Positions 51,609-61,297 of a DNA stretch of 64,000 nucleotides are shown in pieces (positions within the stretch are counted from its first letter, which is position 1; each line of letters begins with the position of its first letter). The notes under the pieces are model-generated. The model saw nothing but the letters and a program-made list of their open reading frames with translations. It did no database searches and had not been told where the DNA came from. The translations under genes were made by a program, and so were the position numbers. The stretch lies in NCBI GenBank assembly GCA_965652395.1, contig CBFGUW010000016.1:1-64000 (forward strand), read 5' to 3'. Source of the stretch: Saccharospirillum sp965652395 (GTDB taxonomy: Bacteria; Pseudomonadota; Gammaproteobacteria; Pseudomonadales; Natronospirillaceae).

Positions 51609-53930
51609 TCAGAGCCGCCCGCCCTTTTTCTTCATGGCTTCTTTCAACAGGGCTGCCATAGCGGTGGGCTGCTCGGCCTGGGGTTGACGGTTGCCACCGC
51701 GCGGGCGACTACTGCCAGGGCGTGACGCCCCCTGACCGGCCTGGGTTTTGGTTTCGGCACCGGCTTCGTCATCGAGCCGCATGGAAAGGGAGATGCGTTT
51801 ACGCGGCACATCCACTTCCATGACCTTCACTTTAACGATATCGCCCGCTTTGGCGACCTTGGACGGGTCGTCGATGAACTGATGACTCATCGCGGAGATA
51901 TGCACCAGGCCGTCCTGATGCACGCCGACATCGACGAAGGCGCCAAAGTGGGTGACGTTGGTGACCACGCCTTCCAGTATCATGTTCGGCCGCAGATCGG
52001 TCAGGGTTTCCACCCCTTCCTGGAACTCGGCGGTTTTGAATTCCGGCCGCGGGTCACGACCGGGCTTTTCCAATTCGCGCAGAATGTCGGTGACGGTGGG
52101 CACGCCGAATTTTTCGTCAGTGAAGTCCTCGGCCTTGAGGCCGCGCAGGTAGCGGCTGTCGCCGATCAAATCGTTGACGGCGCGCTGCGTCGTGCTGACG
52201 ATGCGTTCAACCACGGTGTAGGACTCGGGGTGCACGGCGGAAGCATCCAACGGGTTATCCCCGCCGACGACCTTGAGGAAGCCCGCCGCCTGTTCAAAGG
52301 CCTTGGGACCAAGGCGGGAGACCTCTTTCAACTGCTGGCGGCTGCGGAATGCGCCATTGGCATCGCGGAACGCGACTATGTTGCCCGCTATGGTCTGGTT
52401 CAAACCGGAGACGCGCGTCAGCAGGGGCGCGGAGGCGGTGTTCAAATCCACGCCGACGCTGTTCACGCAGTCCTCGACCACCGCATCCAGCTGACGCGCC
52501 AGAGCAACCTGGGAGACGTCGTGCTGGTACTGGCCGACCCCGATGGATTTCGGATCGATCTTCACCAATTCCGCCAAGGGGTCCTGCAGGCGACGGGCAA
52601 TGGAAATGGCGCCACGAATGGTGACGTCCAGATCCGGAAACTCACGGGCGGCGAATTCGGACGCCGAATAGACGGAAGCACCGGATTCGTTGACCATCAC
52701 CGCCTGGGCTTTGATTTCAGGGTGAGCCTTCAGCACGTCTTTAACAAAACGTTCGGTTTCGCGGCTGGCGGTGCCGTTGCCAATGGCGATCAATTCCACG
52801 TTGTGCTTGGCACAAAGGGCAACGAGCACCTGAGTGGCTTCCCGTATCTTGTTCTGCGGCGGGGTGGGGAAGATGGCACCATGGTCCACCACCTTGCCGG
52901 TGGCATCGACCACGGCCACCTTCACGCCGGTACGTAGACCCGGGTCAAGCCCGATCGTAGCCTTGGGTCCGGCCGGTGCGGCCAGCAACAGGTCTTTCAG
53001 GTTCGTCGCGAACACATCTATGGCCGCCTGCTCGGCGGCTTCACGCACCCGGTTGAACAGATCGGTCTCGATGTGGGTCAGCAGCTTGACGCGCCAGGTC
53101 CAGCGCACCACTTCGCTCAGCCAGTTGTCAGCCGCGCGGCCCTGATCTTCCAGACCGAAATGTTCGGCGACCAGCACCTCGCCTTCGCTGCCGCCACGCG
53201 GTTCTTCACCCGGCAGCACCAGCGAGAGTTGCAGTATGCCTTCGTTGCGCCCACGGAACATGGCGAGTGCGCGGTGGCTGGGCACCTTCTTGATGGGTTC
53301 ATTGTGTTCGAAATAATCGCGGAACTTGGCGCCTTCCTGCTCTTTGCCATCCACCAGACGGGCCTGCATTTCCCCGTGCTGCCACAGGTGTTCGCGCAGC
53401 TTGCCAATCAAACCGGCGTCTTCGGCGAAGCGCTCCATCAAAATGGCGCGGGCACCGTCGAGCACGGCTTTGGTATCGGCAAAGCCCTGGTCGGGATTCA
53501 AATAGGCCTCGGCCTGCTGTGCCGGGTCCAGGGTGGGGTCGTTGAATAGCGCGTCCGCCAGGGGTTCGATGCCAGCTTCAATGGCAATCTGCCCTTTGGT
53601 GCGGCGTTTTGGCTTGTAAGGCAGATAGAGGTCTTCCAGTTCGGTCTTGGTGTCGGCCGAATGGATGGATTTTGCCAGTTCATCAGTCAACTTGCCCTGT
53701 TCTTCGATGCTGCTGAGAATGGCGGCGCGGCGGTCTTCCAATTCACGCAGATAGCGCAGCCGTTCTTCAAGGTTCCGCAACTGGGTGTCATCCAGCCCGC
53801 CGGTGACTTCTTTACGATATCGGCTGATGAAGGGGACGGTGGCACCTTCATCCAATAGGGCAACGGCGGCGATGACCTGAGCGTCGCCAACATTCAATTC
53901 CTGGGCAATACGGTGTTCGATGCTGCTCAT
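51609..53930 (-). CDS. tex: Tex-like transcription/RNA-binding protein
   Basis: A 773-residue protein. The order is N-terminal Tex domain (MSSIEHRIAQELNVGDAQVIAAVALLDEGATVPFISRYRKE), a YqgF-like RNase H fold, helix-hairpin-helix (NTASAPLLTRVSGLNQTIAGNIV) and a C-terminal S1 RNA-binding domain (ILEGVVTNVTHFGAFVDVGVHQDGLVHISAMS). The tail is Gly/Pro/Arg-rich. Tex proteins affect transcription and stress resistance. The ATG at 53930 is the family start; the frame extends upstream to 53972. Confidence 0.96.
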   Translation of the reverse strand: MSSIEHRIAQELNVGDAQVIAAVALLDEGATVPFISRYRKEVTGGLDDTQLRNLEERLRYLRELEDRRAAILSSIEEQGKLTDELAKSIHSADTKTELEDLYLPYKPKRRTKGQIAIEAGIEPLADALFNDPTLDPAQQAEAYLNPDQGFADTKAVLDGARAILMERFAEDAGLIGKLREHLWQHGEMQARLVDGKEQEGAKFRDYFEHNEPIKKVPSHRALAMFRGRNEGILQLSLVLPGEEPRGGSEGEVLVAEHFGLEDQGRAADNWLSEVVRWTWRVKLLTHIETDLFNRVREAAEQAAIDVFATNLKDLLLAAPAGPKATIGLDPGLRTGVKVAVVDATGKVVDHGAIFPTPPQNKIREATQVLVALCAKHNVELIAIGNGTASRETERFVKDVLKAHPEIKAQAVMVNESGASVYSASEFAAREFPDLDVTIRGAISIARRLQDPLAELVKIDPKSIGVGQYQHDVSQVALARQLDAVVEDCVNSVGVDLNTASAPLLTRVSGLNQTIAGNIVAFRDANGAFRSRQQLKEVSRLGPKAFEQAAGFLKVVGGDNPLDASAVHPESYTVVERIVSTTQRAVNDLIGDSRYLRGLKAEDFTDEKFGVPTVTDILRELEKPGRDPRPEFKTAEFQEGVETLTDLRPNMILEGVVTNVTHFGAFVDVGVHQDGLVHISAMSHQFIDDPSKVAKAGDIVKVKVMEVDVPRKRISLSMRLDDEAGAETKTQAGQGASRPGSSRPRGGNRQPQAEQPTAMAALLKEAMKKKGGRL

Positions 53931-54153
53931 AACGTTAAGGGCTCGATACTGAAAAAAAGAAAAGCGCATCATTAGCCAAAGCCAAGGCTATTTCAAGGCC
54001 GAAAACCTTGAGCTAACCGCTTGATTTACTGAGAAAAGCACAAGAGGGGGATTCCCGAGGTTTCATCCCACCCGACTGCGTGGCACTCTGTTGCCCCCAT
54101 CACCCGTTCCAATCTGAACTATACTGCTATTCGATGCAGCTCCGGGGGCCTCA

Positions 54154-56691
54154 ATGTCACGTATTCTCGTAGTGGAGCAATCGCCCACCATGCGATACTC
54201 GCTGGTCAAGCGGCTCAAAAACACGGGGTTTAATCCCGACGCTCTGGATAACTTCACCGAAGCTCATACGTTATTGAAGAACGATGCCCAACCGTTTTCG
54301 ACGGTGGTGCTCGGCTGGCCACGCAATACCAGCAACGCGGTGGATGACTTGCTGGTTTTGTTGGAACACCCCAGCTTTCACCATATCGTTGTCATTGTGA
54401 TGTGCGAGGAGCAGGACCCGGCGCGTAAAAGCTGGGTGACTCGGCGGCCGAGGGCAGCGCTGTTGCTGTGGGACCATATCGAAGAGATTCCAGAGTGCAT
54501 CAAAGCGCTGAATAAACTCCATGCCCTGCAAAGTGCGCCCACCTCCACCATCGACCGACAAAGCATCAAGATCCTCTTCGTCGATGACTCTCCCACCGTG
54601 CGCGTTACCTACAATAAGTTGCTGACCAGCCAGGGTTACAAGGTGGAGACGGCGGCGTCGGTGCAGGAAGGCTACCAGAAAGCGGTGGATAACCAGTTCG
54701 ACCTCGCCATTATCGACTATTTCATGCCCGATCAGACCGGTGATCGTCTCTGCCAATTGCTCCGCGAGGACAAACGCACCGCCAGCATTACCACCTCGAT
54801 CCTTACCGGTACTTACATGGATAACGTTATCCAGGCCTCATTGAGCGCCGGTGCGGTGGAGTGCATGTTCAAGAACGAAGCCCAGGCGCTGTTTCTGGCA
54901 CGGGTCGAAGCCATGAGCCGGTCGGTATTGGACCGACGCGTGATCGAACGCGAGAGCAAGCACTTGGAAGGCCTGCTCAATTCGGTGGGTGACGGGGTTT
55001 ATGGTGTTGATAACCGTGGACGCATCACCTTCATGAACCCGCTCGCGCGCTCGCTGCTGGGCTTCAAGAAAGACGACACCGTCATCGGCAAAGACCCGCA
55101 CAGCCTCTTTCATCACTCGCTGAGTGACGGCACCGCCAAGCCACCCAACCGATGCTTTCTGTACCAGGCTTATCAGACCGGCGAGCGTCTTTCTGATTGG
55201 AACACTCTGTTCTGGACTCAGGAAGGCAACAGTTTTCCCGTAGAAGGCACCGTTTACCCAGTCCACATTGAAAACGAACGCCAGGGTTCGGTGGTGGCCT
55301 TTCGCGATGTGACAGCACGACACCTGATGGAGGAAGAACTGCGCTGGCAGGCCAACCATGACTCGTTAACCAAACTGCTTAACCGCCATTACTTCGAAGA
55401 GGAACTGCAAAAAGAAGTGCAGCGGGTGGCGCGCACCAAGAGCTGCAGCGCGCTGTTGCTGATCGATCTCGACCAGTTCAAATACATCAACGACACCGCC
55501 GGCCATACCGCCGGAGACCAATTACTGATTCAGGTCAGCCACCGGCTGAGCAATCGACTGCGCAGCCAGGATACATTGGCCCGGCTGGGTGGCGACGAGT
55601 TCGCCCTGATCCTGCGTAACCTCGATCGCGCCCAGATACAGAACGCCGCCGAAGCCTTCCGATTAATGCTCGCCAACCATACGTTCTCGTATGGTGATAT
55701 GCACTACAACATCAACGGCTCCATCGGCATCGCCATGATCGACAGCGACACGGATTCTCCCGGCGAAGTGCTGGCCCATGCGGATGTCGCCGTGCACATC
55801 GCCAAAGAAAAAGGGCGCAACCAGACGCATCTCTACTCTCATGAAAACGGTCATCGCCGTTTGATGGACCGAGACCTCGGCTGGTCGAACCGGCTGCGCA
55901 CCGCCATAGAAAACAATGAATTCGAGCTGGTTTTTCAGCCGGTTTTCCCCGCTTCACTGAGCTTAAGCGGGGCCGCCGAGATGTCGCCGGATGCCTGCTG
56001 GGATGAGCTGCACCGCCTAGCCTCGCCACAGGAACTGCAATACGAAGCCCTGCTTCGCCTACCCGGCGAGCGAAATGAACTGATTCTTCCCGGGGCGTTC
56101 CTCAATGCGGCGGAACGGTTCAGCCTGATGCCCGCCATCGACCGGCTGGTTACCGAGAAAGTGATCGCGCTGCTGGCGGGTGAGCCCGAACCGCCGATAA
56201 AAAACATCGCCATCAATCTCTCGGCTCAAACCCTGATCGACCCGGGCCTGGTGGACGACATCACACGTATGATTCTGGATTACGGCGTAGACCCGTCGCG
56301 GCTGTCGTTCGAAATCACCGAAACCACGGCCATCACCAACCTGGATGCCGCCCAGAAACTGATCTCCCAACTCAGTGGTTTGGGCTGCACTTTCGCACTG
56401 GACGATTTCGGCAGCGGTTTTAGTTCTTTTGGGCAGCTCAAACATTTGGAAGTCGACTACATCAAGATCGACGGTCTTTTTATTCAGGGCCTGGTCAGCG
56501 ATCCCATGGACCGCCATGTGGTGCTTGCCATCACCCAAATCGCCCATTCACTCGGTAAGAAAACCGTCGCGGAATTTGTGGAGACCCTGGAAGTGATGGA
56601 AACTGCACACCGTTGTGGTGTCGACTTTATTCAGGGGCACTGTGTTGGCCCGGCACGCCCCTGGAGTGACATTCCCAAAACACAGCCCTGA
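54154..56691 (+). CDS. Two-receiver, PAS, GGDEF-EAL cyclic di-GMP protein
   Basis: An 845-residue cytoplasmic regulator. Residues 1-125 are a degenerate receiver (VEQSP, with no phosphorylatable Asp where VLGWP stands). About 137-260 is a normal receiver with FVDDSPTVR and phosphorylation site D in IIDYFMPD. About 270-390 is a PAS domain (LLNSVGDGVYGVDNRGRITFMN). About 400-560 is GGDEF with RLGGDEFALIL intact, and about 590-840 is EAL with YEALLRL, DDFGSGFSSF and IKIDG. It can in principle make and break cyclic di-GMP. Its partner kinase is unknown. It is divergent from tex. Confidence 0.93.
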   Translation: MSRILVVEQSPTMRYSLVKRLKNTGFNPDALDNFTEAHTLLKNDAQPFSTVVLGWPRNTSNAVDDLLVLLEHPSFHHIVVIVMCEEQDPARKSWVTRRPRAALLLWDHIEEIPECIKALNKLHALQSAPTSTIDRQSIKILFVDDSPTVRVTYNKLLTSQGYKVETAASVQEGYQKAVDNQFDLAIIDYFMPDQTGDRLCQLLREDKRTASITTSILTGTYMDNVIQASLSAGAVECMFKNEAQALFLARVEAMSRSVLDRRVIERESKHLEGLLNSVGDGVYGVDNRGRITFMNPLARSLLGFKKDDTVIGKDPHSLFHHSLSDGTAKPPNRCFLYQAYQTGERLSDWNTLFWTQEGNSFPVEGTVYPVHIENERQGSVVAFRDVTARHLMEEELRWQANHDSLTKLLNRHYFEEELQKEVQRVARTKSCSALLLIDLDQFKYINDTAGHTAGDQLLIQVSHRLSNRLRSQDTLARLGGDEFALILRNLDRAQIQNAAEAFRLMLANHTFSYGDMHYNINGSIGIAMIDSDTDSPGEVLAHADVAVHIAKEKGRNQTHLYSHENGHRRLMDRDLGWSNRLRTAIENNEFELVFQPVFPASLSLSGAAEMSPDACWDELHRLASPQELQYEALLRLPGERNELILPGAFLNAAERFSLMPAIDRLVTEKVIALLAGEPEPPIKNIAINLSAQTLIDPGLVDDITRMILDYGVDPSRLSFEITETTAITNLDAAQKLISQLSGLGCTFALDDFGSGFSSFGQLKHLEVDYIKIDGLFIQGLVSDPMDRHVVLAITQIAHSLGKKTVAEFVETLEVMETAHRCGVDFIQGHCVGPARPWSDIPKTQP

Positions 56692-56758
56692 AGACCTCGG
56701 TTGCCTGATACACCCACCACGCTTCATAATCGGCGCACATTCCCGACAGAGCCTGTTC

Positions 56759-57850
56759 GTGCGCCCCGATACCGACGCCCATCTCGATTTGTTTCGCCAC
56801 AATGTTCCATTGATGGACGTCCGCGCACCCGTGGAATTCCATCAGGGCGCCTTCCCGAATGCCACTAATCTCCCTTTGCTGGATGATGCTCAGCGGGAAG
56901 CCATTGGCATCCGCTACAAGGAAGCCGGTCAGGATGCCGCGATCGAGCTTGGGCATGAACTGATCAAAGGCGACCTCAAAGCGCAACGAGTGGCGGCCTG
57001 GAAAGCCTTCGCAGACCACCACCCTGAAGGCTATCTCTATTGTTTCCGGGGTGGGCTTCGCTCCAACACCGTTCAGCAGTGGTTGCAGGACGCGGGGATT
57101 CGCTACCCCTTGATTCGAGGTGGATACAAGGCACTTCGCAGACTGCTGTTGAGTGAATTGCATCGCCGGGTTCAGGAACACGCCCTTCGAGTTATCGCCG
57201 GGCCCACCGGTAGCGGAAAAACGGAAGTGATACAACAATGGCCTCACAGCCTTGATTTGGAAAAACGTGCCCATCACCGGGGCAGCGCCTTTGGCCGAAC
57301 CTTCACCGAACAACCGAGCCAGATCGATTGGGAAAACCAAATCGCCATCGACTGGCTGCAACGGGACCCCATCGGAACACGCACCCTCCTGGTGGAGGAT
57401 GAGTCCCGATTGATCGGTCGCATCAATGTCTTCCCCGAATTACTGGAAAAACTGCAACAATCGCCCATTCTCGCCCTGGAGTCGCCCCTGGAAGACCGCA
57501 TTCGGCGTATTCGACAGGACTATTTCGCCTATACCCTCGAACACCATCAGGCAACCGGAAGCCAAGACCCCTGGGCCGAACTAGCCGACTACACCCGTCA
57601 CAGCCTTTATAGAATTCGAAAACGCTTGGGCGGGCTTCAATACCACCAGCTGTTGGATAAAACTAGCCAGGCTGTCCTTCAGTTGCAGCTGTATCAGGAC
57701 TGGAGCGGTTTCGATGACGTCATCCGAACCCTGCTAACTGACTATTACGACCCCATGTACGCCTATCAGATGAAAAGTCGCGAAAGTCTGGTCAGATACC
57801 GTGGCACCCACGAAGAAATTCTCCACTGGCTGGCCACCCAACCCTCATGA
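56759..57850 (+). CDS. mnmH: tRNA 2-selenouridine synthase
   Basis: A 363-residue enzyme that replaces sulfur by selenium (through a geranylated intermediate) at the wobble uridine of some tRNAs, using selenophosphate. The N-terminal rhodanese domain carries the catalytic Cys95 in YCFRGGLRS and the LMDVRAPVEF start motif. The P-loop is at about 148-155 (GPTGSGKT). The length matches E. coli SelU/MnmH (364). The start was set to GTG at 56759, after the GGDEF/EAL stop and at the family N-terminus; the frame is open further left but inside that gene. It overlaps selD by ATGA. Confidence 0.92.
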   Translation: MRPDTDAHLDLFRHNVPLMDVRAPVEFHQGAFPNATNLPLLDDAQREAIGIRYKEAGQDAAIELGHELIKGDLKAQRVAAWKAFADHHPEGYLYCFRGGLRSNTVQQWLQDAGIRYPLIRGGYKALRRLLLSELHRRVQEHALRVIAGPTGSGKTEVIQQWPHSLDLEKRAHHRGSAFGRTFTEQPSQIDWENQIAIDWLQRDPIGTRTLLVEDESRLIGRINVFPELLEKLQQSPILALESPLEDRIRRIRQDYFAYTLEHHQATGSQDPWAELADYTRHSLYRIRKRLGGLQYHQLLDKTSQAVLQLQLYQDWSGFDDVIRTLLTDYYDPMYAYQMKSRESLVRYRGTHEEILHWLATQPS

Positions 57851-60021
57851 GTGAACGCGACCTGGTATTGGTGGGCGGCGGCCACGCCCACGCACTGGTG
57901 ATTCGCATGCTGGCAATGAAGCCATTGCCCGGCGTGCGTGTCACCTTGGTATCCGAATCCGGCCTGACGCCCTACTCTGGTATGCTGCCCGGGTTGGTGG
58001 CAGGTCATTATCGCAGCGACGAGGTTCATATTGATTTGAACCGACTCTGCCGTTGGGCTGGCGTGCGCTTTATTCGCGGACGGGTAACAGGGCTGGATGC
58101 CGAGGGGCGCCGACTCCTCATCGACCAACAGCCACCCCTGGTCTATGACAAAGTGTCTTTCGACACCGGCTCAACGCCCGATTTATCCATAGCGGGCGCA
58201 CGAAGCTTTGCCGTCGGCGTAAAGCCGGTGAGCCATTTTTATCAACAATGGCAGGCGTTATTGCTTGAGTCGGACAAAGGAACTGAGCGGCAGTGGGGCA
58301 TTGTTGGTGCTGGCGCCGGGGGCGTCGAGTTGGCGCTCGCGATGGCGCATCGGTTAACTGCGAACCGTTCGATCCGGCTTCATCTGATCTATTCCGGCGA
58401 CGATGTATTGCCCGGGTATCCGCGCCAGGTGGTTCGCGCCGCCCAAAAAGCGTTGATAAAGCATGGCATCGAATGCCATCCCAATTTTAAGGTGAGTGCG
58501 GTCAAGAAAAACGGTCTTGTCGCCATCAACGGCAACGCCCTGACCCTGGATAAAACCATCTGGTGCACCTCGGCCGCCGCACCGGACTGGCCTGCAAAAA
58601 GCGGACTCGACACCGCCGGTAAGGGATTCATTGCCGTAAACGCCCACCTGCAAAGCACCTCCCATCCCGATGTGTTCGCCGCCGGGGATGTCGCGGAAAT
58701 GGTCTTCGACCCACGCCCCAAAGCTGGCGTCTACGCCGTTCGCCAGGCACCTTTTTTATACGAGAATTTAAAACGCGCTTTCGCTGGTGACCCGCTTAAA
58801 CCCGTTAAGTTACAGCGCCGGTTTTTATCGCTGCTCAGCCTCGGCGGCAAAACGGCCGTAGGTCACAAAGGGGCTTTCGTCGTTCGTGGCGATTGGGTTT
58901 GGCGCTGGAAAGACCACATCGACCGTACCTTTATGGCGAAGCTGACGGACCTGGGAGAGCCCATGGCCATGGCACCCGCCATGCCCGAAACCATGCGCTG
59001 CGCTGGCTGCGGCAGCAAGCTGGGACCCGCACTGCTGAAAGACACACTCGACCAACTGCCCCTCTTCGAACGCACAGGCATCACCCCGGCGCTCGGCAAC
59101 GCCGAAGACGCCAGCCAATGGCAACCGACACCCGGCAAAACCCAAGTGCAAAGCATGGATGGTTTTCGGGCCTTTTCCGACGACCTCTATCGCTTCGGCC
59201 AAGTCAGCGTGAACCATGCTCTGAGTGATATTTACGCCATGGGGGCGGAACCGATCAGCGCCCAGGTCTGGGTGAACCTCGCTTTCAATCACCCCCGGCT
59301 GCAGAAACGGGATTACCAACGCCTGATGGCGGGCGTCGCCCAGGCATTGCATGATCAGAAGGTCAGTCTTACCGGCGGCCACAGCACAGAAGGCCAGGAA
59401 ACTCACCTAGCGCTGGTCGCCAACGGTGAATTGGAACCCAACACAGCCTGGCGAAAAACCGGCGGCCAGTCCGGTGATTTATTGGTGCTGACCAAGCCAC
59501 TGGGAACGGGGGTGATACTCGCCGCCGACATGGCGGCTCAAGCTCCGGCCGAGGCATTGGAAGCGGCCTGGGCAACGATGCTGACATCGAACCGCGGTGC
59601 TTATAACGCACTGCGTGAAGTTCAACCCAATGCTGTTACGGATGTGACGGGTTTCGGGCTGATCGGACATTTGTTGGAAATGCTGGCGGAAGGCGGACTG
59701 CAAGCCGAGTTGAATGCCTCGTCCGTGCCATCGCTTCCCTATGCTGAACAGTTGCTTGAAAAAGGCTGGCAATCTTCCCTCGCGCCGCACCTTGAGCCTT
59801 ATTTATTGAACTGCGCAGTGGATGAAGGAGTAGACCGGAACCTTCTCAAACTGACGCTGGACCCTCAGACCTCCGGGGGGCTGTTAATTGCCTTGCCTTC
59901 AAAGGAGTGGGATAGTTTGAGCCGGTTACTACCGGACAGCCGGGCAGTGGGTCAGCTGTCGGCCCGGGCGGACCTCGACGCGCCGCTTATTCGAATACAG
60001 AGTTCAGTGGTTGATTGTTGA
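57847..60021 (+). CDS. selD: Fused FAD-dependent oxidoreductase - selenide, water dikinase (SelD)
   Basis: A 724-residue fusion. Residues 1-375 are an NDH-2/pyridine nucleotide-disulfide oxidoreductase-like domain with FAD motif LVLVGGGHAHALVIRML and the NAD motif WGIVGAGAGGVELALAMAHRL. Residues about 380-724 are SelD, which makes selenophosphate from selenide and ATP. The SelD catalytic residues are in RCAGCGSKLG, with Cys388 and Lys391 matching E. coli Cys17 and Lys20; the second Cys of GCGC is Ser. It is a Cys, not selenocysteine, form. The gene overlaps mnmH, so it supplies selenophosphate for selenouridine. The oxidoreductase part may reduce selenium to selenide. Confidence 0.95.
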   Translation: MSERDLVLVGGGHAHALVIRMLAMKPLPGVRVTLVSESGLTPYSGMLPGLVAGHYRSDEVHIDLNRLCRWAGVRFIRGRVTGLDAEGRRLLIDQQPPLVYDKVSFDTGSTPDLSIAGARSFAVGVKPVSHFYQQWQALLLESDKGTERQWGIVGAGAGGVELALAMAHRLTANRSIRLHLIYSGDDVLPGYPRQVVRAAQKALIKHGIECHPNFKVSAVKKNGLVAINGNALTLDKTIWCTSAAAPDWPAKSGLDTAGKGFIAVNAHLQSTSHPDVFAAGDVAEMVFDPRPKAGVYAVRQAPFLYENLKRAFAGDPLKPVKLQRRFLSLLSLGGKTAVGHKGAFVVRGDWVWRWKDHIDRTFMAKLTDLGEPMAMAPAMPETMRCAGCGSKLGPALLKDTLDQLPLFERTGITPALGNAEDASQWQPTPGKTQVQSMDGFRAFSDDLYRFGQVSVNHALSDIYAMGAEPISAQVWVNLAFNHPRLQKRDYQRLMAGVAQALHDQKVSLTGGHSTEGQETHLALVANGELEPNTAWRKTGGQSGDLLVLTKPLGTGVILAADMAAQAPAEALEAAWATMLTSNRGAYNALREVQPNAVTDVTGFGLIGHLLEMLAEGGLQAELNASSVPSLPYAEQLLEKGWQSSLAPHLEPYLLNCAVDEGVDRNLLKLTLDPQTSGGLLIALPSKEWDSLSRLLPDSRAVGQLSARADLDAPLIRIQSSVVDC

Positions 60022-60031
60022 TGATGAGGCT

Positions 60032-60412
60032 TTAGTCCCACCAAAAGACCATTTCCTTTGAGTGTTTCAGATCACGTTTCATCAGTTCAACCCAATAGTT
60101 TTCAGCTGTCAGGTCTACACCCTTCACCAAACTGGCATATCGTTCCGGTAGGGCTTGCCCCATTTCCTCATAGCTTTCCACCATCTCATCGATAACGCCA
60201 TAGCCCTGGTAGACAATATCGGGGCAGAGTTCCGCTATTTCGTATACCAAGTCTTCGAGCGGCTCAGACAACCGTTTAAACCGAACCCTAAACCCATCGG
60301 GCCCGATATCGGTGACAGCCTCCAGCTCATAGAGTGAGTGCCAACGATCAAGAGCTTGGATGACCGTGCTGGGATGGCCCTTGCTTAATAACTCGGAGTG
60401 CCAATTAGTCAT
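60032..60412 (-). CDS. Possible immunity or DUF4253-like protein
   Basis: A 126-residue acidic protein ending LCPDIVYQGYGVIDEMVESYEEM...MKRDLKHSKEMVFWWD. The CPD-x-(x)-x-QG and terminal (L/F)WWD features recall DUF4253, which often lies beside polymorphic toxin loci. Similarity is from memory and not certain. It is 45 bases downstream of the 277-residue gene behind the RHS toxin, on the same strand. Codon use is AT-richer than in selD. It may be a second immunity gene. Confidence 0.5.
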   Translation of the reverse strand: MTNWHSELLSKGHPSTVIQALDRWHSLYELEAVTDIGPDGFRVRFKRLSEPLEDLVYEIAELCPDIVYQGYGVIDEMVESYEEMGQALPERYASLVKGVDLTAENYWVELMKRDLKHSKEMVFWWD

Positions 60413-60456
60413 TATTGAACCCCCCGGTACATTAACACCTGGCAGAACTCATCCCG

Positions 60457-61290
60457 TTATAAGTTCGACCGAAATTCAATATTTACTATTTTAAAAGCAC
60501 CGTCTTCCGAGATGATTTCCATAAAAACATCCGCATGGAGCAGTGGCATCCCGTTTGGAGTAACGCGGCTGATCAGCTTGAATATACTGGAGCCGCGCCT
60601 TTGCGCTCGTTTTAAGCCCTTAGGTAGCTTAATCTCTTCAAATACTTTTCGGTCACTGCCTTCACCGGCATAGACGGAAAGTACCTTTACTTCGTCAAAC
60701 AGCTCGAAGCCGCCATGCTCTTCCTCCAAGCTCATGTATCTTTCCTGCAACCCTGCTGTGCCAGCTTTGCTTGTCCAAGACGAGTGAAAATACTCCTGGA
60801 CACAGGTAAAGTCACGGTTAAATAGCCTTGTCGCGATAAACTGAGTAAAAGCACGAATACGCTCATACATCAGCATTCCTTTTTCAAGGTCACCAATGAC
60901 TAACACATCTTTTTGAGCTCGGACATCATAGTTAACCAGCCCTTCGTCGATGACCGTCTCACTGCCAGGCACCGCCTTCCAATCTGAAGTTTCAGCGCGC
61001 TTATCTTCAGCCGCCTCAACGTCCTGAATTATTAAGCAATAGTCTTTCGGAGATTCAATGGCCTTTGAGAACTGATCATATACCTCCCCCGTTTTTTCTT
61101 CTCGAGCTTGTATAAGATTACCACCGATGCTCCACAATCCGATCAATGCGTCCAGGTAGGAAGTTCCATAACGCCTGTGAAGAGCACCGATTTCATCCAT
61201 GAAATCGACCATCGACACTTCCTTTTCCTTGAATAGACGATTGAAAAATTTCTTTTCAATTTCGAGGCTATTACTAGATTTTCTCTTCAT
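60457..61290 (-). CDS. Hypothetical protein, candidate immunity for the RHS toxin
   Basis: A 277-residue, mostly polar cytoplasmic protein without signal or helices spanning a membrane. It begins MKRKSSNSLEIEKKFFNRLFKEKEV, passes through RYGTSYLDALIGLWSIGG and ends AFKIVNIEFRSNL. No family is recognised. It starts seven bases after the RHS stop, with AAGG as ribosome site. A GTG at 61308 is an alternative start overlapping the RHS end. The position immediately after a toxin tip is where RHS immunity genes sit. The low GC supports exchange as a unit with the toxin tip. Confidence 0.58.
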   Translation of the reverse strand: MKRKSSNSLEIEKKFFNRLFKEKEVSMVDFMDEIGALHRRYGTSYLDALIGLWSIGGNLIQAREEKTGEVYDQFSKAIESPKDYCLIIQDVEAAEDKRAETSDWKAVPGSETVIDEGLVNYDVRAQKDVLVIGDLEKGMLMYERIRAFTQFIATRLFNRDFTCVQEYFHSSWTSKAGTAGLQERYMSLEEEHGGFELFDEVKVLSVYAGEGSDRKVFEEIKLPKGLKRAQRRGSSIFKLISRVTPNGMPLLHADVFMEIISEDGAFKIVNIEFRSNL

Positions 61291-61297
61291 ATTTACC

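Noticed and set aside
58990..59015. Selenocysteine in SelD
   Set aside because: The catalytic position is encoded by TGC (Cys388), not TGA, and no in-frame TGA is present.
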